Under the pieces are notes generated by a model. It worked only from the letters and a program-made list of their open reading frames with translations. It searched no databases and was not told the origin of the DNA. A stretch of 55,292 nt of DNA, from the NCBI GenBank assembly GCA_020793565.1, contig DQIP01000233.1:1-55292 (forward strand), written 5' to 3'. The translations under genes and the position numbers were made by a program. The DNA comes from Candidatus Methanovorans sp. (GTDB taxonomy: Archaea > Halobacteriota > Methanosarcinia > Methanosarcinales > Methanosarcinaceae). Below, piece by piece: positions 17,162 to 26,748 of this stretch (the stretch's first letter is position 1; every line of letters begins with the position of its first letter).

Positions 17162-17947
17162 ATGAAAAACATAGATGACAACTCCGCAATCTCCGAAGTA
17201 ATGGCTCTGTTGATGCTGGTGCTGGTCGCAGTGTCAGCCTCGGCAGCCTACTATACATGGATTGCTGACCTGCAGGAAGATGTGCAGGCCACAGGCACCG
17301 ATGTTGCAGAAACGAGGATGAATAACTTCATGTCCGAGATAGAGGTCATATGCTATCCGGAATATACGTATTACAACACTGATTCCAACCTGGACGGCGA
17401 AATCACTATAAACGCCACCCTGGACGAGCGTTTTATCCAGGAAATAGAAGTGCTCGTGATAAATAAAGCTTTATTTAATTTGACCAATGTAAAAGTGAAG
17501 GCTGTATCCTTCGGGAATGGGGGTTTTGACTGGGCTGCACTTCATCTCAGGCGCAGCAACCTATCTAATCATGACAGAAAACTTATGGATAGGGAGGAAG
17601 ACAATGACAATTGTCCTCGTTTGAACGGTGATATGATTTACTTCACCTCAGAAAACAAAACCAATACTTCCATGAAATTCATCACTGACGAAGGATATCC
17701 GTATTTTGCCTTAAATGGTACCACTGCATCCGGGATTGCCGTCAACACCACCAATATCACAGATCTAACGCAACTTCATAATCCCACCTATGAGATTGGA
17801 GATATTCCAGAAGGCGAACACGGCACCGGATATATCTACCTCTTAATAAATAACACAGCATTGCCCCTAGATACCGCTTTAAAGATCTATGTTACAAATG
17901 ACCATGGAATTGATGCATATCGGACCATCCAGTTTAGTATCCAATGA
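17162..17947 (+). CDS. Archaeal type IV pilin-like protein
   Basis: A 261-aa protein with the archaeal pilin N-terminus (DNSAISEVMALLMLVLVAVSASAAYYTW). A short charged leader precedes the processing site and a long hydrophobic helix that would form the filament core. The remainder is a beta-rich head domain with several N-x-S/T sites. It is longer than simple pilins, so it may be a minor or tip subunit. It lies directly upstream of a second pilin-like gene, the secretion ATPase and two platform proteins, forming one operon. Confidence 0.82.
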   Translation: MKNIDDNSAISEVMALLMLVLVAVSASAAYYTWIADLQEDVQATGTDVAETRMNNFMSEIEVICYPEYTYYNTDSNLDGEITINATLDERFIQEIEVLVINKALFNLTNVKVKAVSFGNGGFDWAALHLRRSNLSNHDRKLMDREEDNDNCPRLNGDMIYFTSENKTNTSMKFITDEGYPYFALNGTTASGIAVNTTNITDLTQLHNPTYEIGDIPEGEHGTGYIYLLINNTALPLDTALKIYVTNDHGIDAYRTIQFSIQ

Positions 17948-18551
17948 AAAAGCCACCACCAATCTCATATCCACAATGCTGCTTATGATCATCTTCACAG
18001 GAGTGCTTTTATCTGCCATCTCCTTTGCTATCCCCATGCTTGGCAAGGCAGTTGCGGTTGCGGATATGCAAAAAGCAAAGGATGTGCTTTCTTCACTGGA
18101 TGAAACCATAAGAACAGATGCCCAGGGAACACTGGAGTACAGGTTATCGCATGGATACCTGAGCGGGAATAAACAGGAGATCGATGTACAGATCAACTAC
18201 AGTTCCAATAATTCAATCTACAGTACTACCAATCTCAATGGTTGTACTATCCATTATATGCCGACTGAGGAATTCCCCTGTCCTTCTATCAGGTACACCC
18301 CCGAAACATCGCTACAAAACGGGGGTCTGCTGCGCCTTAGTTTATCTGAGATCGATTGTGATCTTGTACCGCAGCCCGGGTATCACAGGATCAGTTTTAG
18401 CAGTTACCAGGAGAATAGCAGTCATACAGGGAACTTTACAGTGCATATTAACTATCACCAGTACAACCGTTCCCGATACTATTCCAATATAAGCAGGGTC
18501 GATTTCGAGATTAAAAAAATTAGTGTATGGGATGAAGAATGGAGAGGATAA
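17913..18551 (+). CDS. Second pilin-like protein
   Basis: A protein of about 212 aa with one N-terminal hydrophobic helix (LISTMLLMIIFTGVLLSAIS) after NEKATTN, then a beta-rich region with Asn-rich stretches. It overlaps the previous gene. Candidate in-frame ATGs are 17889, 17898, 17904 and 17913; none has a clear ribosome-binding site, and the last gives the shortest leader. It is probably a minor pilin or pseudopilin because of its position and topology; no family signature is decisive. Confidence 0.7.
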   Translation: MHIGPSSLVSNEKATTNLISTMLLMIIFTGVLLSAISFAIPMLGKAVAVADMQKAKDVLSSLDETIRTDAQGTLEYRLSHGYLSGNKQEIDVQINYSSNNSIYSTTNLNGCTIHYMPTEEFPCPSIRYTPETSLQNGGLLRLSLSEIDCDLVPQPGYHRISFSSYQENSSHTGNFTVHINYHQYNRSRYYSNISRVDFEIKKISVWDEEWRG

Positions 18552-20098
18552 CAAATTTACCCGGGATAAGTGGATTAAAAATAAACCAATCCCTTAAAAA
18601 ACTGTTCAGAAAGCAGGAGCAAAACGAAGATTCGCCGGAAGATCCCTGGCTGGAAAAGATCTCCCATCTTCCTGCATGTTCCGATGGGATATTTGATGGA
18701 AATAAAGGGGTTGAATACCAGCTTGACCGGTATTGCCATGCCAGTGTCACCAGACACCCTGATGCCGTGTACTGTGTTGTGGAGCCAGAGTTGACATATG
18801 AAGAACAGGAGATTGTCCGGAGCCTGAAAAACCGGATGCTTGGAACCGTTCTTGCTTCTAACAATGGCGATCTTGAAGGTGAAGTATTCAAATTAATGGA
18901 AAAAGTTGCGATCGATGTTCCAGCAGCCTCAAAGGATCGCATAATCTATTATATGCTTCGTGATTTTACAGGATATGGACTCATTGATCCCCTTGCCAGA
19001 GATGCAAATATTGAGGACATAAGTTGTAATGGAGTGGGAGTTCCGATCTATGTGCTGCACAGGTATCTCGGTTCGATAAAAACTAACCTGTGTTTTGAGG
19101 AGGAGACCACACTGGATAATTTTGTTGCAAAGCTTGCTTTGCGCTGCGGCAAATCCGTGTCAGTGGCCAAACCAATACTGGATGCAGGACTGCCGGATGG
19201 CAATCGCGTGAACATAACATACGGCAAGGAAGTGACCCCGAAAGGCTCCACATTTACAATTAGAAAGTTTAAAGAAAGTGCGATCAGCCCTGTGGACCTT
19301 ATACAGCATGGAACTATATCCCCCGAAATGCTGGCATACCTGTGGACATTGATCGAGTACAAGTCCTCGATAATGGTCTTTGGTGAGACAGGCTCTGGTA
19401 AAACAACGTTATTGAATGCTTTTTCCCTTTTCATACCTCCTGAAATGAAGATTGTGAGCATAGAAGATACTCCTGAGGTACGTTTACCCCATGAAAACTG
19501 GATCCAGTCAATAACACGCTCTTCTTTCAATGGCAAAGGGTCTGAGATTACCATGTTTGAACTGCTAAAGGCATCTTTGCGACAAAGACCGGATTACATC
19601 ATTGTCGGTGAGATACGGGGTGAAGAGGCAAATGCGCTATTCCAGGCTATTTCCACAGGCCAGCTGGGTCTTTCAACCATGCATGCCTCGAGTGCAAAAG
19701 GCGTGGTGGACAGGCTCACCTCCCCTCCCATGAACATCCCCCTTCCTCTTCTTTCCAGTATTGGATGTCTGTGTCACCAGGTCACTGTTAAGTATAAGGA
19801 CGGGTCGGTCCAGCGCCGCACCAAGAGTGTAACTGAAATAATAATGAATAACGGTAAGATCGAACTCAAGCCTGTTTTCAGGTGGGATCCGCAAACAGGT
19901 TTTGAATTCATGGGACGCGACAAGATGGAATGGGAAAGCGAGCAAATTGAGCGCATATCTGAAAAAACAGGAGTGGATAAACATAAAATTGGGACGGAAA
20001 TGAATCAAAAAACTGAAATGCTTGTACAGATGGCGGAAAACAATATTCATGATGTAGCAGAAATGATCTCTAATTATTATAGAAACCGTGGATTATGA
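18539..20098 (+). CDS. Type II/IV secretion ATPase (TadA/GspE/FlaI-like)
   Basis: Cytoplasmic ATPase that powers assembly of the pilus encoded here. The 519-aa protein has an N-terminal domain, then Walker A GETGSGKTT at residues 282-290. SIEDTPEVRLPHENW (Asp box), IIVGEIRGEEANALFQAI (Walker B) and GQLGLSTMHASS (His box) follow. It starts within the last 13 bases of the second pilin-like gene and ends in an ATGA overlap with the next gene. The C-terminus is extended by a charged helical region. Confidence 0.93.
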   Translation: MERITNLPGISGLKINQSLKKLFRKQEQNEDSPEDPWLEKISHLPACSDGIFDGNKGVEYQLDRYCHASVTRHPDAVYCVVEPELTYEEQEIVRSLKNRMLGTVLASNNGDLEGEVFKLMEKVAIDVPAASKDRIIYYMLRDFTGYGLIDPLARDANIEDISCNGVGVPIYVLHRYLGSIKTNLCFEEETTLDNFVAKLALRCGKSVSVAKPILDAGLPDGNRVNITYGKEVTPKGSTFTIRKFKESAISPVDLIQHGTISPEMLAYLWTLIEYKSSIMVFGETGSGKTTLLNAFSLFIPPEMKIVSIEDTPEVRLPHENWIQSITRSSFNGKGSEITMFELLKASLRQRPDYIIVGEIRGEEANALFQAISTGQLGLSTMHASSAKGVVDRLTSPPMNIPLPLLSSIGCLCHQVTVKYKDGSVQRRTKSVTEIIMNNGKIELKPVFRWDPQTGFEFMGRDKMEWESEQIERISEKTGVDKHKIGTEMNQKTEMLVQMAENNIHDVAEMISNYYRNRGL

Positions 20099-20940
20099 GT
20101 AATATTATTTACAGGTCGATCGGTAAGCACATTGATCGGAGAAAGAATTTTCTGGAGCAGCCTCTTGAGCAGGCAAGAATAGGAATGACTGCGGGGCAGT
20201 ACGTATCCATGGGGATCCTGGTGGGTATGCCTGTTGTATTGGTAACCCTGGTTCTCTGTTTTGTATTCAGCAGAATGTTGCTGTTTTTTATTGTGCCGCT
20301 ATATCTCCTGTTGTTTGTTGCATACCCGTTCTGGAAAGTTTCAAACCGTGCTTCTGAAATTGGGAAGGAACTTCCTCATGCCCTGAACTATATATCCACA
20401 ATGGTTGCTGTGGGTGTTAGCGCACCAAAAGTTTTTCAATCTGTTTCAAATGAATCGTCTTTTGGAGAAATACGAAATGAGTTTTATGATATATACAGGG
20501 ATATCGAGTTTTTCGGATCTGACCTTAGCACTGCCTTGCTACGGGCAGCGGCAAGAACTCCTTCCAAGGATCTTGCCAACACTTTTAATAATATTATAGG
20601 TATGCTTGCAGCCGGAAGTGACCTGAGTACTGTGCTGCGAAATACCGCTGAGATGCATATCCGCCAGCATTACCGTGAACTTGATCGTGTTGTTGATAAC
20701 CTGAGCCTGTTTGCTGAGATATACATAATCCTGGCAGTTTTTGTTCCTATTCTCTTTATGATATCTTTTCCCGTAATCGAAGTTATAACAAATTTCTTTG
20801 CAGGAGCATTCGGAACCGCCCCGATCCAGTTTATAAGTAAAGCCACGGTGGAAGCTGTGATATATTTAATTATACCTACTGTCTCGATCATATCCCTTAT
20901 TTTGTTAGATGCCATTATACCGGAGGATATGAAAGTATGA
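20095..20940 (+). CDS. Pilus platform membrane protein, TadB-like
   Basis: A 281-aa T2SSF-domain protein. It has two membrane segments near the N-terminus (ILVGMPVVLVTLVLCFVF, LLFFIVPLYLLLFVAYPF), a cytoplasmic helical domain (GKELPHALNYISTMVAVGVS, ELDRVVDNLSLFAEIYIILA) and two C-terminal membrane segments. Such proteins anchor the ATPase and the growing pilus. ATGA overlaps on both sides show translational coupling with the ATPase and the second platform protein. Confidence 0.87.
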   Translation: MSNIIYRSIGKHIDRRKNFLEQPLEQARIGMTAGQYVSMGILVGMPVVLVTLVLCFVFSRMLLFFIVPLYLLLFVAYPFWKVSNRASEIGKELPHALNYISTMVAVGVSAPKVFQSVSNESSFGEIRNEFYDIYRDIEFFGSDLSTALLRAAARTPSKDLANTFNNIIGMLAAGSDLSTVLRNTAEMHIRQHYRELDRVVDNLSLFAEIYIILAVFVPILFMISFPVIEVITNFFAGAFGTAPIQFISKATVEAVIYLIIPTVSIISLILLDAIIPEDMKV

Positions 20941-21716
20941 ACAAAATGATCCCTGTTACTGCTTTTTGCCTGTGTGGTGCTTTTTGCCTCATGTATCTTC
21001 TGGTGTCAGGAAAGGTATCAGGGGATGATTATATATTTTTCATGTTACTCCTGCTTTTGCTGCCGTTCTCTTTAAAGGGATTTCTGGATTACCGTCAGGT
21101 ATCCAGTAAGGAGAAGAATTATCCTGTTTTTGTGCGTGACCTGACACTTAATATAAAAACAGGCATGGAACCTGTCAGGGCGATTGTCATGCTTGAGGAT
21201 AATGACTATGGTGCACTGGGGAATGATGTGAAACTGCTTGCATCAAATCTTAAACTTGGGGTGCCACTGGGCGAGGCACTTGAGATCATGGCAAAGAATA
21301 CGAAATCCAGAAAGATCAAACGCACAATTTCTGTTATCTCAGGTGCGGTTAAAACCGGGGGACGAATTGAAGAGGTGTTCACAATACTTTCGGCATATCT
21401 TCTTAATGACAGGGAGATGAAATCCGAGATCAATAGCAAACTGTTTACGTACCAATTAATGTTTTTTATAATTTATATTGTATTTATTGCCATGAACTAT
21501 TTTTTGTACAATAATATTCTTCCTATGATGGGAGAAAGCGGCTTTCCTGTTGATGTGGATTTTTACGGAATGCTTATGTTTAGAAGCACAATGCTCCTTG
21601 CCGTATTCATGGGACTGGTATCAGGCAAACTGGCAAAAGGCTCAATAGCCGGCGGGGTGCCGAATGTATTTTTGCTGGTGTCAATCGGATGGGTATTTAA
21701 CAGGACGCTATTGTAA
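20937..21716 (+). CDS. Pilus platform membrane protein, TadC-like
   Basis: A second T2SSF-domain protein of 259 aa, paired with the preceding one as TadB/TadC pairs are. Membrane segments lie at residues about 5-22, 30-45 and in the C-terminal third. The cytoplasmic part has FVRDLTLNIKTGMEPVRAI and LGVPLGEALEIMAKNTKSRKI, the T2SSF pattern. It is the last gene of the operon; the convergent thioredoxin-CcdA gene begins 28 bases later on the other strand. Confidence 0.87.
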   Translation: MNKMIPVTAFCLCGAFCLMYLLVSGKVSGDDYIFFMLLLLLLPFSLKGFLDYRQVSSKEKNYPVFVRDLTLNIKTGMEPVRAIVMLEDNDYGALGNDVKLLASNLKLGVPLGEALEIMAKNTKSRKIKRTISVISGAVKTGGRIEEVFTILSAYLLNDREMKSEINSKLFTYQLMFFIIYIVFIAMNYFLYNNILPMMGESGFPVDVDFYGMLMFRSTMLLAVFMGLVSGKLAKGSIAGGVPNVFLLVSIGWVFNRTLL

Positions 21717-21744
21717 GTGCAACAACGTAATCTTATTTTCCACT

Positions 21745-22869
21745 TTAAATAATATTAAAATACAACAGCAGCGCAAGGACTATTAGCACAATCCCTGTTA
21801 CAAACCGTACTTCTATACGCCTTTTCTCCCTGAATTCGGTTATTGTTTCGGGACTCAAGCCAACTGCCAGCAGTCCGCCAAGAACCAATACCGGCAGCAC
21901 TACTCCAAGATTATAGGCACACAGGTAAACGGCACCATGTACGACATCGGTTTTTGTGATGAGCATATCCAGGATAGCCAGGTAAACGGCACCCACACAG
22001 GGAGCTTTTACAAGCGAGAAAAAACCTCCTGCAACAAATGATAACAACAGGATATTTTTGCCTTCGATCCGGCTCATGAATGTTACTACGAATTGCGGGG
22101 TCTTAAATATGGACCTGTCATGTATTTTCAGGTGGTATGCATCATATATGTGCCATAATCCGAGAACACCGATCAACATCACCATGAATGAAGTAAATAT
22201 ATTCCTGGTCCCTGGCAGGAGGTTGATCGCATGTAATACACCCAGGCCAACTATCATATAGGTAGCAAATATGCCTGCACAAAATCCGGCAACGATCATA
22301 AGCATATCCTTCCTGCCTCCCATGGAAGATAATGTAACAGAGGCCAGAAATGCCATTACTGCAATAAGACATGGATTAAAACCTGCCAGCAGGCCTATTA
22401 TCAGGACGAACGGCAGGGACATTTCAGGCAGGCTTACATTTTTTGCTGATCTTCCAACTGGTTGGGTGGTGTTCTGACCTGTTATAGGCGGTGCATTTTC
22501 AATAGCTTTTATCAGTATTTCCTTGAGTAATGTAATGTTGCTTTTATAGTCTGTATATGTTATGACTGTGTTTTGGTTGATGACCACCGCCGGAACACTG
22601 TATACACCATATGTTTTCATACGGTTGTAGGATGTCATTACTTCGTAAGTGGAATAGTTGATATTCTCATACTGTACAATTACCTCATTTATTGCAGGTA
22701 AGGCCTTCTGGCATTTTAAGCAACCATCTTCGTAGAAATATTCAATTGTTATGTCCGGTTGGGATGCTGCTGTTGGAGTTGCAATTAACAGGACAATTAA
22801 CAATGCGGTGAGATACACCGATCTACATCTATTAATGGCAGTCTGTTGAAGCACAGGTAGTTTTTTCAT
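21745..22869 (-). CDS. Thioredoxin-like plus CcdA/DsbD membrane protein
   Basis: A 374-aa fusion that probably moves reducing equivalents across the membrane to an exported thiol domain. After the signal segment comes a thioredoxin-like domain with CLKC in YFYEDGCLKCQKALP and the cis-Pro strand YSVPAVVIN. The membrane half has six or more helices with FNPCLIAV and KAPCVGAV, the two cysteine sites of CcdA-type reductants, and GMx/AGFCAGIFATYMIVG. It overlaps the preceding small gene on the minus strand by 38 bases, so the two are an operon. Confidence 0.87.
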   Translation of the reverse strand: MKKLPVLQQTAINRCRSVYLTALLIVLLIATPTAASQPDITIEYFYEDGCLKCQKALPAINEVIVQYENINYSTYEVMTSYNRMKTYGVYSVPAVVINQNTVITYTDYKSNITLLKEILIKAIENAPPITGQNTTQPVGRSAKNVSLPEMSLPFVLIIGLLAGFNPCLIAVMAFLASVTLSSMGGRKDMLMIVAGFCAGIFATYMIVGLGVLHAINLLPGTRNIFTSFMVMLIGVLGLWHIYDAYHLKIHDRSIFKTPQFVVTFMSRIEGKNILLLSFVAGGFFSLVKAPCVGAVYLAILDMLITKTDVVHGAVYLCAYNLGVVLPVLVLGGLLAVGLSPETITEFREKRRIEVRFVTGIVLIVLALLLYFNII

Positions 22870-23290
22870 ATTTACTCTCTGAAACCGATTTTGTCGATAA
22901 ATATGTCAGTTCACCTGTATAGGGTGATACATGACCTTCTACTACATAGAGATCTTTTACACCTGAACATGCACAACTGCGTTCCATCATCTCTATTTTC
23001 CAGAAGTTATTTCCTTCCTGTATTATACTTCCGTTTATTTCGTATGTTGCATTTTCAATCATTGTAGCCCTGACTACTCTCCAGTCAGGCACTTTAAAAT
23101 TACTGGATATGTATGCAACAGCACTGGAATTATTCCCCACGATCTTTATGGCATTGGAAGCATTGACCTGTATTAGCGGTTTTGTGTCATTTACCGATTG
23201 GCAGGAATTATTGATAAGAACGGCTCCTACTATAATAGTGATAGCCAGGAGAAGTACTGCCGGAATAATGAGGGACTGCTGACTATTCAT
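22832..23290 (-). CDS. Small exported cysteine-containing protein
   Basis: A 152-aa protein with an N-terminal membrane or signal helix (IIPAVLLLAITIIVGAVLI) followed by Cys at about 30. There are further cysteines in RSCACSG and in the C-terminal CASTDCH. No family is recognised. The overlap with the thioredoxin-CcdA gene and the cysteine pattern suggest it is a substrate or partner of that reductant (inference). It could also be a small lipoprotein-like protein. Confidence 0.7.
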   Translation of the reverse strand: MNSQQSLIIPAVLLLAITIIVGAVLINNSCQSVNDTKPLIQVNASNAIKIVGNNSSAVAYISSNFKVPDWRVVRATMIENATYEINGSIIQEGNNFWKIEMMERSCACSGVKDLYVVEGHVSPYTGELTYLSTKSVSESKYEKTTCASTDCH

Positions 23291-23338
23291 ATTCTGTGAT
23301 ATGAATAACTTCTATTATAACATTTTCGACATGCTTTC

Positions 23339-23559
23339 GAGACTTTTTAATAAATTCTGGATGAAATAAATCATGGCAAAGAAAATTAACCACAGAGGGC
23401 ACAGAGAGCACAGAGGAGCATTGCTTTTTTTCTCTGTGTCCCTCTGTGTCCCTCTGTGTCCCTCTGTGCCCTCTGTGCCCTCTGTGCCCTCTGTGCCCTC
23501 TGTGCCCTCTGTGCCCTCTGTGGTTTTTCGAACCATTCCAGAAGATAATAAAAAGTATC
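23339..23559. mobile_element. MITE family A copy (221 bp) with tandem expansion
   Basis: It starts GAGACTTTTTAATAAATTCTGG and ends AATAAAAAGTATC, with a perfect 7-bp target duplication TGCTTTC (23332-23338 and 23560-23566). It is the reverse orientation of the copy at 12032-12177 and is longer because of the short tandem array inside. One end carries a base change (GTATC for GTCTC). Confidence 0.88.
23431..23528. repeat. 9-10 bp tandem array inside the MITE
   Basis: About three copies of the 10-mer cctctgtgtc are followed by six full copies and one variant of the 9-mer ctctgtgcc. The array creates spurious open frames on both strands. Change from a 10-bp to a 9-bp unit suggests stepwise expansion by slippage. 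Confidence 0.92.
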
Positions 23560-23594
23560 TGCTTTCGGATATTATATATTGTCTTTTGGAATGG

Positions 23595-23640
23595 TTCGGA
23601 TAACTACATCAGGCAAATTCGGATAACTACATCAGGCAAA
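23595..23640. repeat. Two perfect 23-bp direct repeats
   Basis: Two adjacent identical copies of a unit that begins ttcggataactacatc and ends aggcaaa, followed by a partial third start (ttcgg). Bases 23641-24354 hold no recognisable gene apart from a MITE-A fragment. Confidence 0.88.
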
Positions 23641-23716
23641 TTCGGCGAGGGACAAATGTGGTAAAACCGGATGCAAGCCCTGTATTTTTTAGTACCCGAT
23701 GTAGTGAATTTTCATT

Positions 23717-23753
23717 ACCATGATTTATTTATCCGAATTTATTAAAAAATCTC
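23717..23753. repeat. MITE family A end fragment
   Basis: accatgatttatttatccga and the following ttattaaaaaatctc repeat, in inverted orientation, the left end of the copy at 23339. No partner end was found. Confidence 0.6.
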
Positions 23754-24375
23754 ATTTTTCACTGCAAAGAGCGCAAAGACAATATTACCCCCAACTTTGC
23801 GTATTTTGCGTTCTTCGCGGTGAATTATTTAAGAAGTTATATATTTTGACAGCCGTTGTAGAGTACCCGCGCACCGTCTATCGCCTGTTTGGGTGTGGTG
23901 GTATATTGTACATAGATCACAGCAAGAGAGCGAAAAGGTGACGAGAGAGCGAAGAACTAACCGGGCTGGAATAAGTTCAATACAATCTACATAAATAATC
24001 TATTTTGACGACCGTGGCAGAACCCCCATGCGTTTCCATCATTTTTTCAGACATGGATCTGAGCTTGTGAAGGAGTTGTTTGTGCATTTGCGTGTTTTCG
24101 TCCAATCCCTGCCATCCGTATCATGTTTGTTCATGGTGCGCAGGATTGTTTTGCATGGGGAACAACAACGCATTCAGTGTACAGGATGTATATAAATCGA
24201 AATGCCACTAATACTATGGTTAAAGTATAGAAAAATTAAGGTAATGTTTAAGTAAGAATGTAACTAAATTACATTATTGGGATACCTGCAATATCTCTAC
24301 AAAAAAAAGCGTAGTTCGGCATGTCAAGTGAAGTTATTGAATCTCTAAACGTCTATGAATAAAGGAAACAAGCTG

Positions 24376-25911
24376 ATGAAAAGACTTCCAATCGGAATAC
24401 AGACATTTCGAAAAATAATAGATCAAAATTATCTATATGTGGATAAGACGGAACATATTCACAGATTGATTGTTCAGGGGAGTGTATATTTTCTCTCCAG
24501 ACCGAGAAGATTCGGTAAAAGCCTGCTGATTTCCACATTGGATGAGATATTCCAGGGGAACAAAGAGCTGTTTAAGGACCTGTGGATATACAATAGTGAT
24601 TATGCCTGGGAAAAACATCCTGTTATAAGGATCGATTTTAGCAGGAAAAAGGCGGAAAACAAGGACGACCTAAAGGGATTTATCCTGCATCAATTAAACA
24701 ACATCGCAGGTGATTACGGGTTTTCACTTGAGCGTGATCAATATGATGAGGCGTTTGATGAACTTTTATCCAAATTGGGTGAGATCAATAAAGTGGTCAT
24801 CCTTATTGATGAATACGATAAGCCAATAATTGACAATATTGAGAACAAGGAGCTGGCAGTCGAGCTTCGTGAAATATTAAAAGGCTTTTATACGATCATC
24901 AAGGCAAATGATGAACATATCATGTTTGTGCTTCTTACAGGGGTCAGCAAGTTTTCCAGGGCAGGAGTGTTCAGCGGGCTCAATAACCTGGAAGATATTT
25001 CCATGGACACGAGGTATTCATCGCTTCTCGGGATAACCGGGGAGGAGATGGAGAGCAGTTTGAATGATCATATCGAGATGCTTGCGAGAACAGAAGGTGT
25101 TAGCAGATCTGAGCTGATTGAAAAGATTACATACTGGTACAATGGTTTTTGCTTTAGCAAAAGTTGTGAAAAGGTTTTTAATCCTTTTTCATTACTTCTT
25201 TTGTTCAAAAAACTCAATTTTGGAAACTACTGGTTTGAGAGTGCTACCCCGAGTTTCCTGATAAAATTGTTAAAGGAAAAAGATTTTGACCTGACCAGAT
25301 TAGATGGGATCGGAATAAGTGAATCAACATTCAGTTCATACGAGATAGAGAACCTGAAGATCATGCCGATCCTTTTTCAGACCGGCTATCTGACAATTAC
25401 AGGCTACAATAAGGAAAGAATGGAATACACTCTGGCGTATCCGAATTTTGAAGTGAAGAACTCAATGACCGAATGCCTGGCCGAAGCATATTCTTTTGTA
25501 GAATGTGAACTGGTTCATGGCCATGCCTGGAAGCTTATTGATGCCCTGCGAGATCATGATCTTGAGTTGTTTTTTGATACCTTGCGCATCTTTTTTGCCA
25601 ATATCCCCTACGATCTTCACATTAACAAAGAAAAGTATTACCAGACGATTTTTTATCTGGTATTTTCTCTTATCGGTTTGAAAGTTGAGGCGGAAGTGAA
25701 AACAAACAAAGGGCGAATCGATGCTGTTGTTGTCGATAATGATATTCACATATTTGAATTCAAATTCGATGGGGACAAAGATACGGCGCTTGACCAGATC
25801 AAAGACAGAAAATATTTCGAGAAATACCAGGGCGCTGGCAAAAATATCTATCTTATCGGTGCTACGTTTGCGGACAGGAACGTAGGTGAATGGGTGGTCG
25901 AAAAACTGTAG
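24376..25911 (+). CDS. AAA-ATPase/PD-(D/E)XK nuclease-like protein
   Basis: A 511-aa member of the widespread group with an N-terminal AAA-ATPase-like domain and a C-terminal PD-(D/E)XK nuclease domain. IGIQTFRKIIDQNYLYVDKT and the P-loop-like SRPRRFGKSLLISTL open the first domain, and VVILIDEYDKPI is its Walker B. GRIDAVVVDNDIHIFEFKFDG holds the nuclease D...ExK core. The family is often found in variable numbers in archaeal and gut bacterial genomes, and its role is unproven. AAAGGA at 24361-24366 supports ATG 24376 over 24355. It stands alone in repeat-rich DNA, suggesting acquisition. Confidence 0.87.
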   Translation: MKRLPIGIQTFRKIIDQNYLYVDKTEHIHRLIVQGSVYFLSRPRRFGKSLLISTLDEIFQGNKELFKDLWIYNSDYAWEKHPVIRIDFSRKKAENKDDLKGFILHQLNNIAGDYGFSLERDQYDEAFDELLSKLGEINKVVILIDEYDKPIIDNIENKELAVELREILKGFYTIIKANDEHIMFVLLTGVSKFSRAGVFSGLNNLEDISMDTRYSSLLGITGEEMESSLNDHIEMLARTEGVSRSELIEKITYWYNGFCFSKSCEKVFNPFSLLLLFKKLNFGNYWFESATPSFLIKLLKEKDFDLTRLDGIGISESTFSSYEIENLKIMPILFQTGYLTITGYNKERMEYTLAYPNFEVKNSMTECLAEAYSFVECELVHGHAWKLIDALRDHDLELFFDTLRIFFANIPYDLHINKEKYYQTIFYLVFSLIGLKVEAEVKTNKGRIDAVVVDNDIHIFEFKFDGDKDTALDQIKDRKYFEKYQGAGKNIYLIGATFADRNVGEWVVEKL

Positions 25912-26242
25912 TTGTTTAGGGGTCGGTGTCTGGAAAACTACCGAAAAACTACTTGGAACATTGTTGAATGCTGAACATGTGCGATTATTAGTTCAGAGAC
26001 TTTTTTTTAAATATTCTGAATAAATGGATCATGGCAAAAAATTCACCGCAGAGGTTGAATTGTACACAAACACTGTGTATCTCTGTGGTTGACACTTTTT
26101 AGTTGATTGTCAAATACATTTCAGATTTAAACGCAGATGTGGATGTGCGGGGTTGGCATATTCCGCAATGTAAATCTTGTCTGAAATCGTAACTATAATC
26201 GTGCGCGTTCGGCATTTTACGCATTTTTTTATTGTATATAAG

Positions 26243-26370
26243 AGACTGTCGGAAAAGTGGTGAAATCGAAACAGTTTGATTAATATTTGTAAGTAAAACG
26301 CTATGCTGCGTTGTGAACAAATTATTTGATAAGTTGAAAATCCCCTAAATATGGACTTTTCCGACAGTCT
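26243..26370. mobile_element. MITE family B copy 2
   Basis: The 128-bp inverted counterpart of 12241-12367, with ends AGACTGTCGGAAAAG and CTTTTCCGACAGTCT. No clear target duplication is visible. It lies only 8 bases before the IS110 target site copy. Confidence 0.85.
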
Positions 26371-26378
26371 CTATAATC

Positions 26379-26429
26379 TATAAGATTATGTAGTCCGAGT
26401 TAATCCGACCGTAGGGAGGATTTTCTCGT
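26379..26429 (+). other. Uninterrupted copy of the IS110 target site
   Basis: The left half matches 5052-5074 (22 of 23 bases) and the right half matches 6901-6931 exactly, joined without the element. It serves as an empty-site control for the IS110 boundaries. It could be either a never-occupied repeat copy or a precise excision. Confidence 0.85.
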
Positions 26430-26748
26430 GACCTCGTGATCAATGGTATGGGATAATTGAAAAATTACAGAGGTTTGTCATTTTTCTCTGCCGTACCCTG
26501 TGTTTTTCCGAACGATTCTGGAAAATAATAAAAAGTCTCTGATGTTGAGAAGAATCATTCAAACACATTCAAAATTTTCATGCAACAGTTGCCTGAAAAA
26601 TGTATGTGATGTTTAGATGCAAATAGGTTTTTGGACAATATTCTTTTTGGAATCGGTATGCTGTGGTATTTTTTGGAGTATTTATCACAAAAACGAATCG
26701 CTATGAGGCGGCATCATTACTCCGAAACGATGTGAATGGAAACACATA

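Larger units (their letters stand above)
25996..26539. repeat. Composite MITE-A remnant with nested insertions
   Basis: Family A ends lie at 25996 (GAGACTTTTTTTT) and at 26539 (TAAAAAGTCTC). Between them are degenerate family A interior (accgcagagg, ctctgtggttga), a family B MITE and the uninterrupted IS110 target. No target duplication flanks it, so the two ends may come from different copies. Confidence 0.5.

Noticed and set aside
23431-23640. Possible CRISPR array.
   Set aside because: Units are 9-10 bp and 23 bp with no spacers between them, and no cas gene is nearby.
23315-23664. Open frames on both strands encoding Cys-Pro-Leu or Gly-Thr-Glu repeats.
   Set aside because: They are translations of the 9-10 bp tandem array in a MITE, not proteins.
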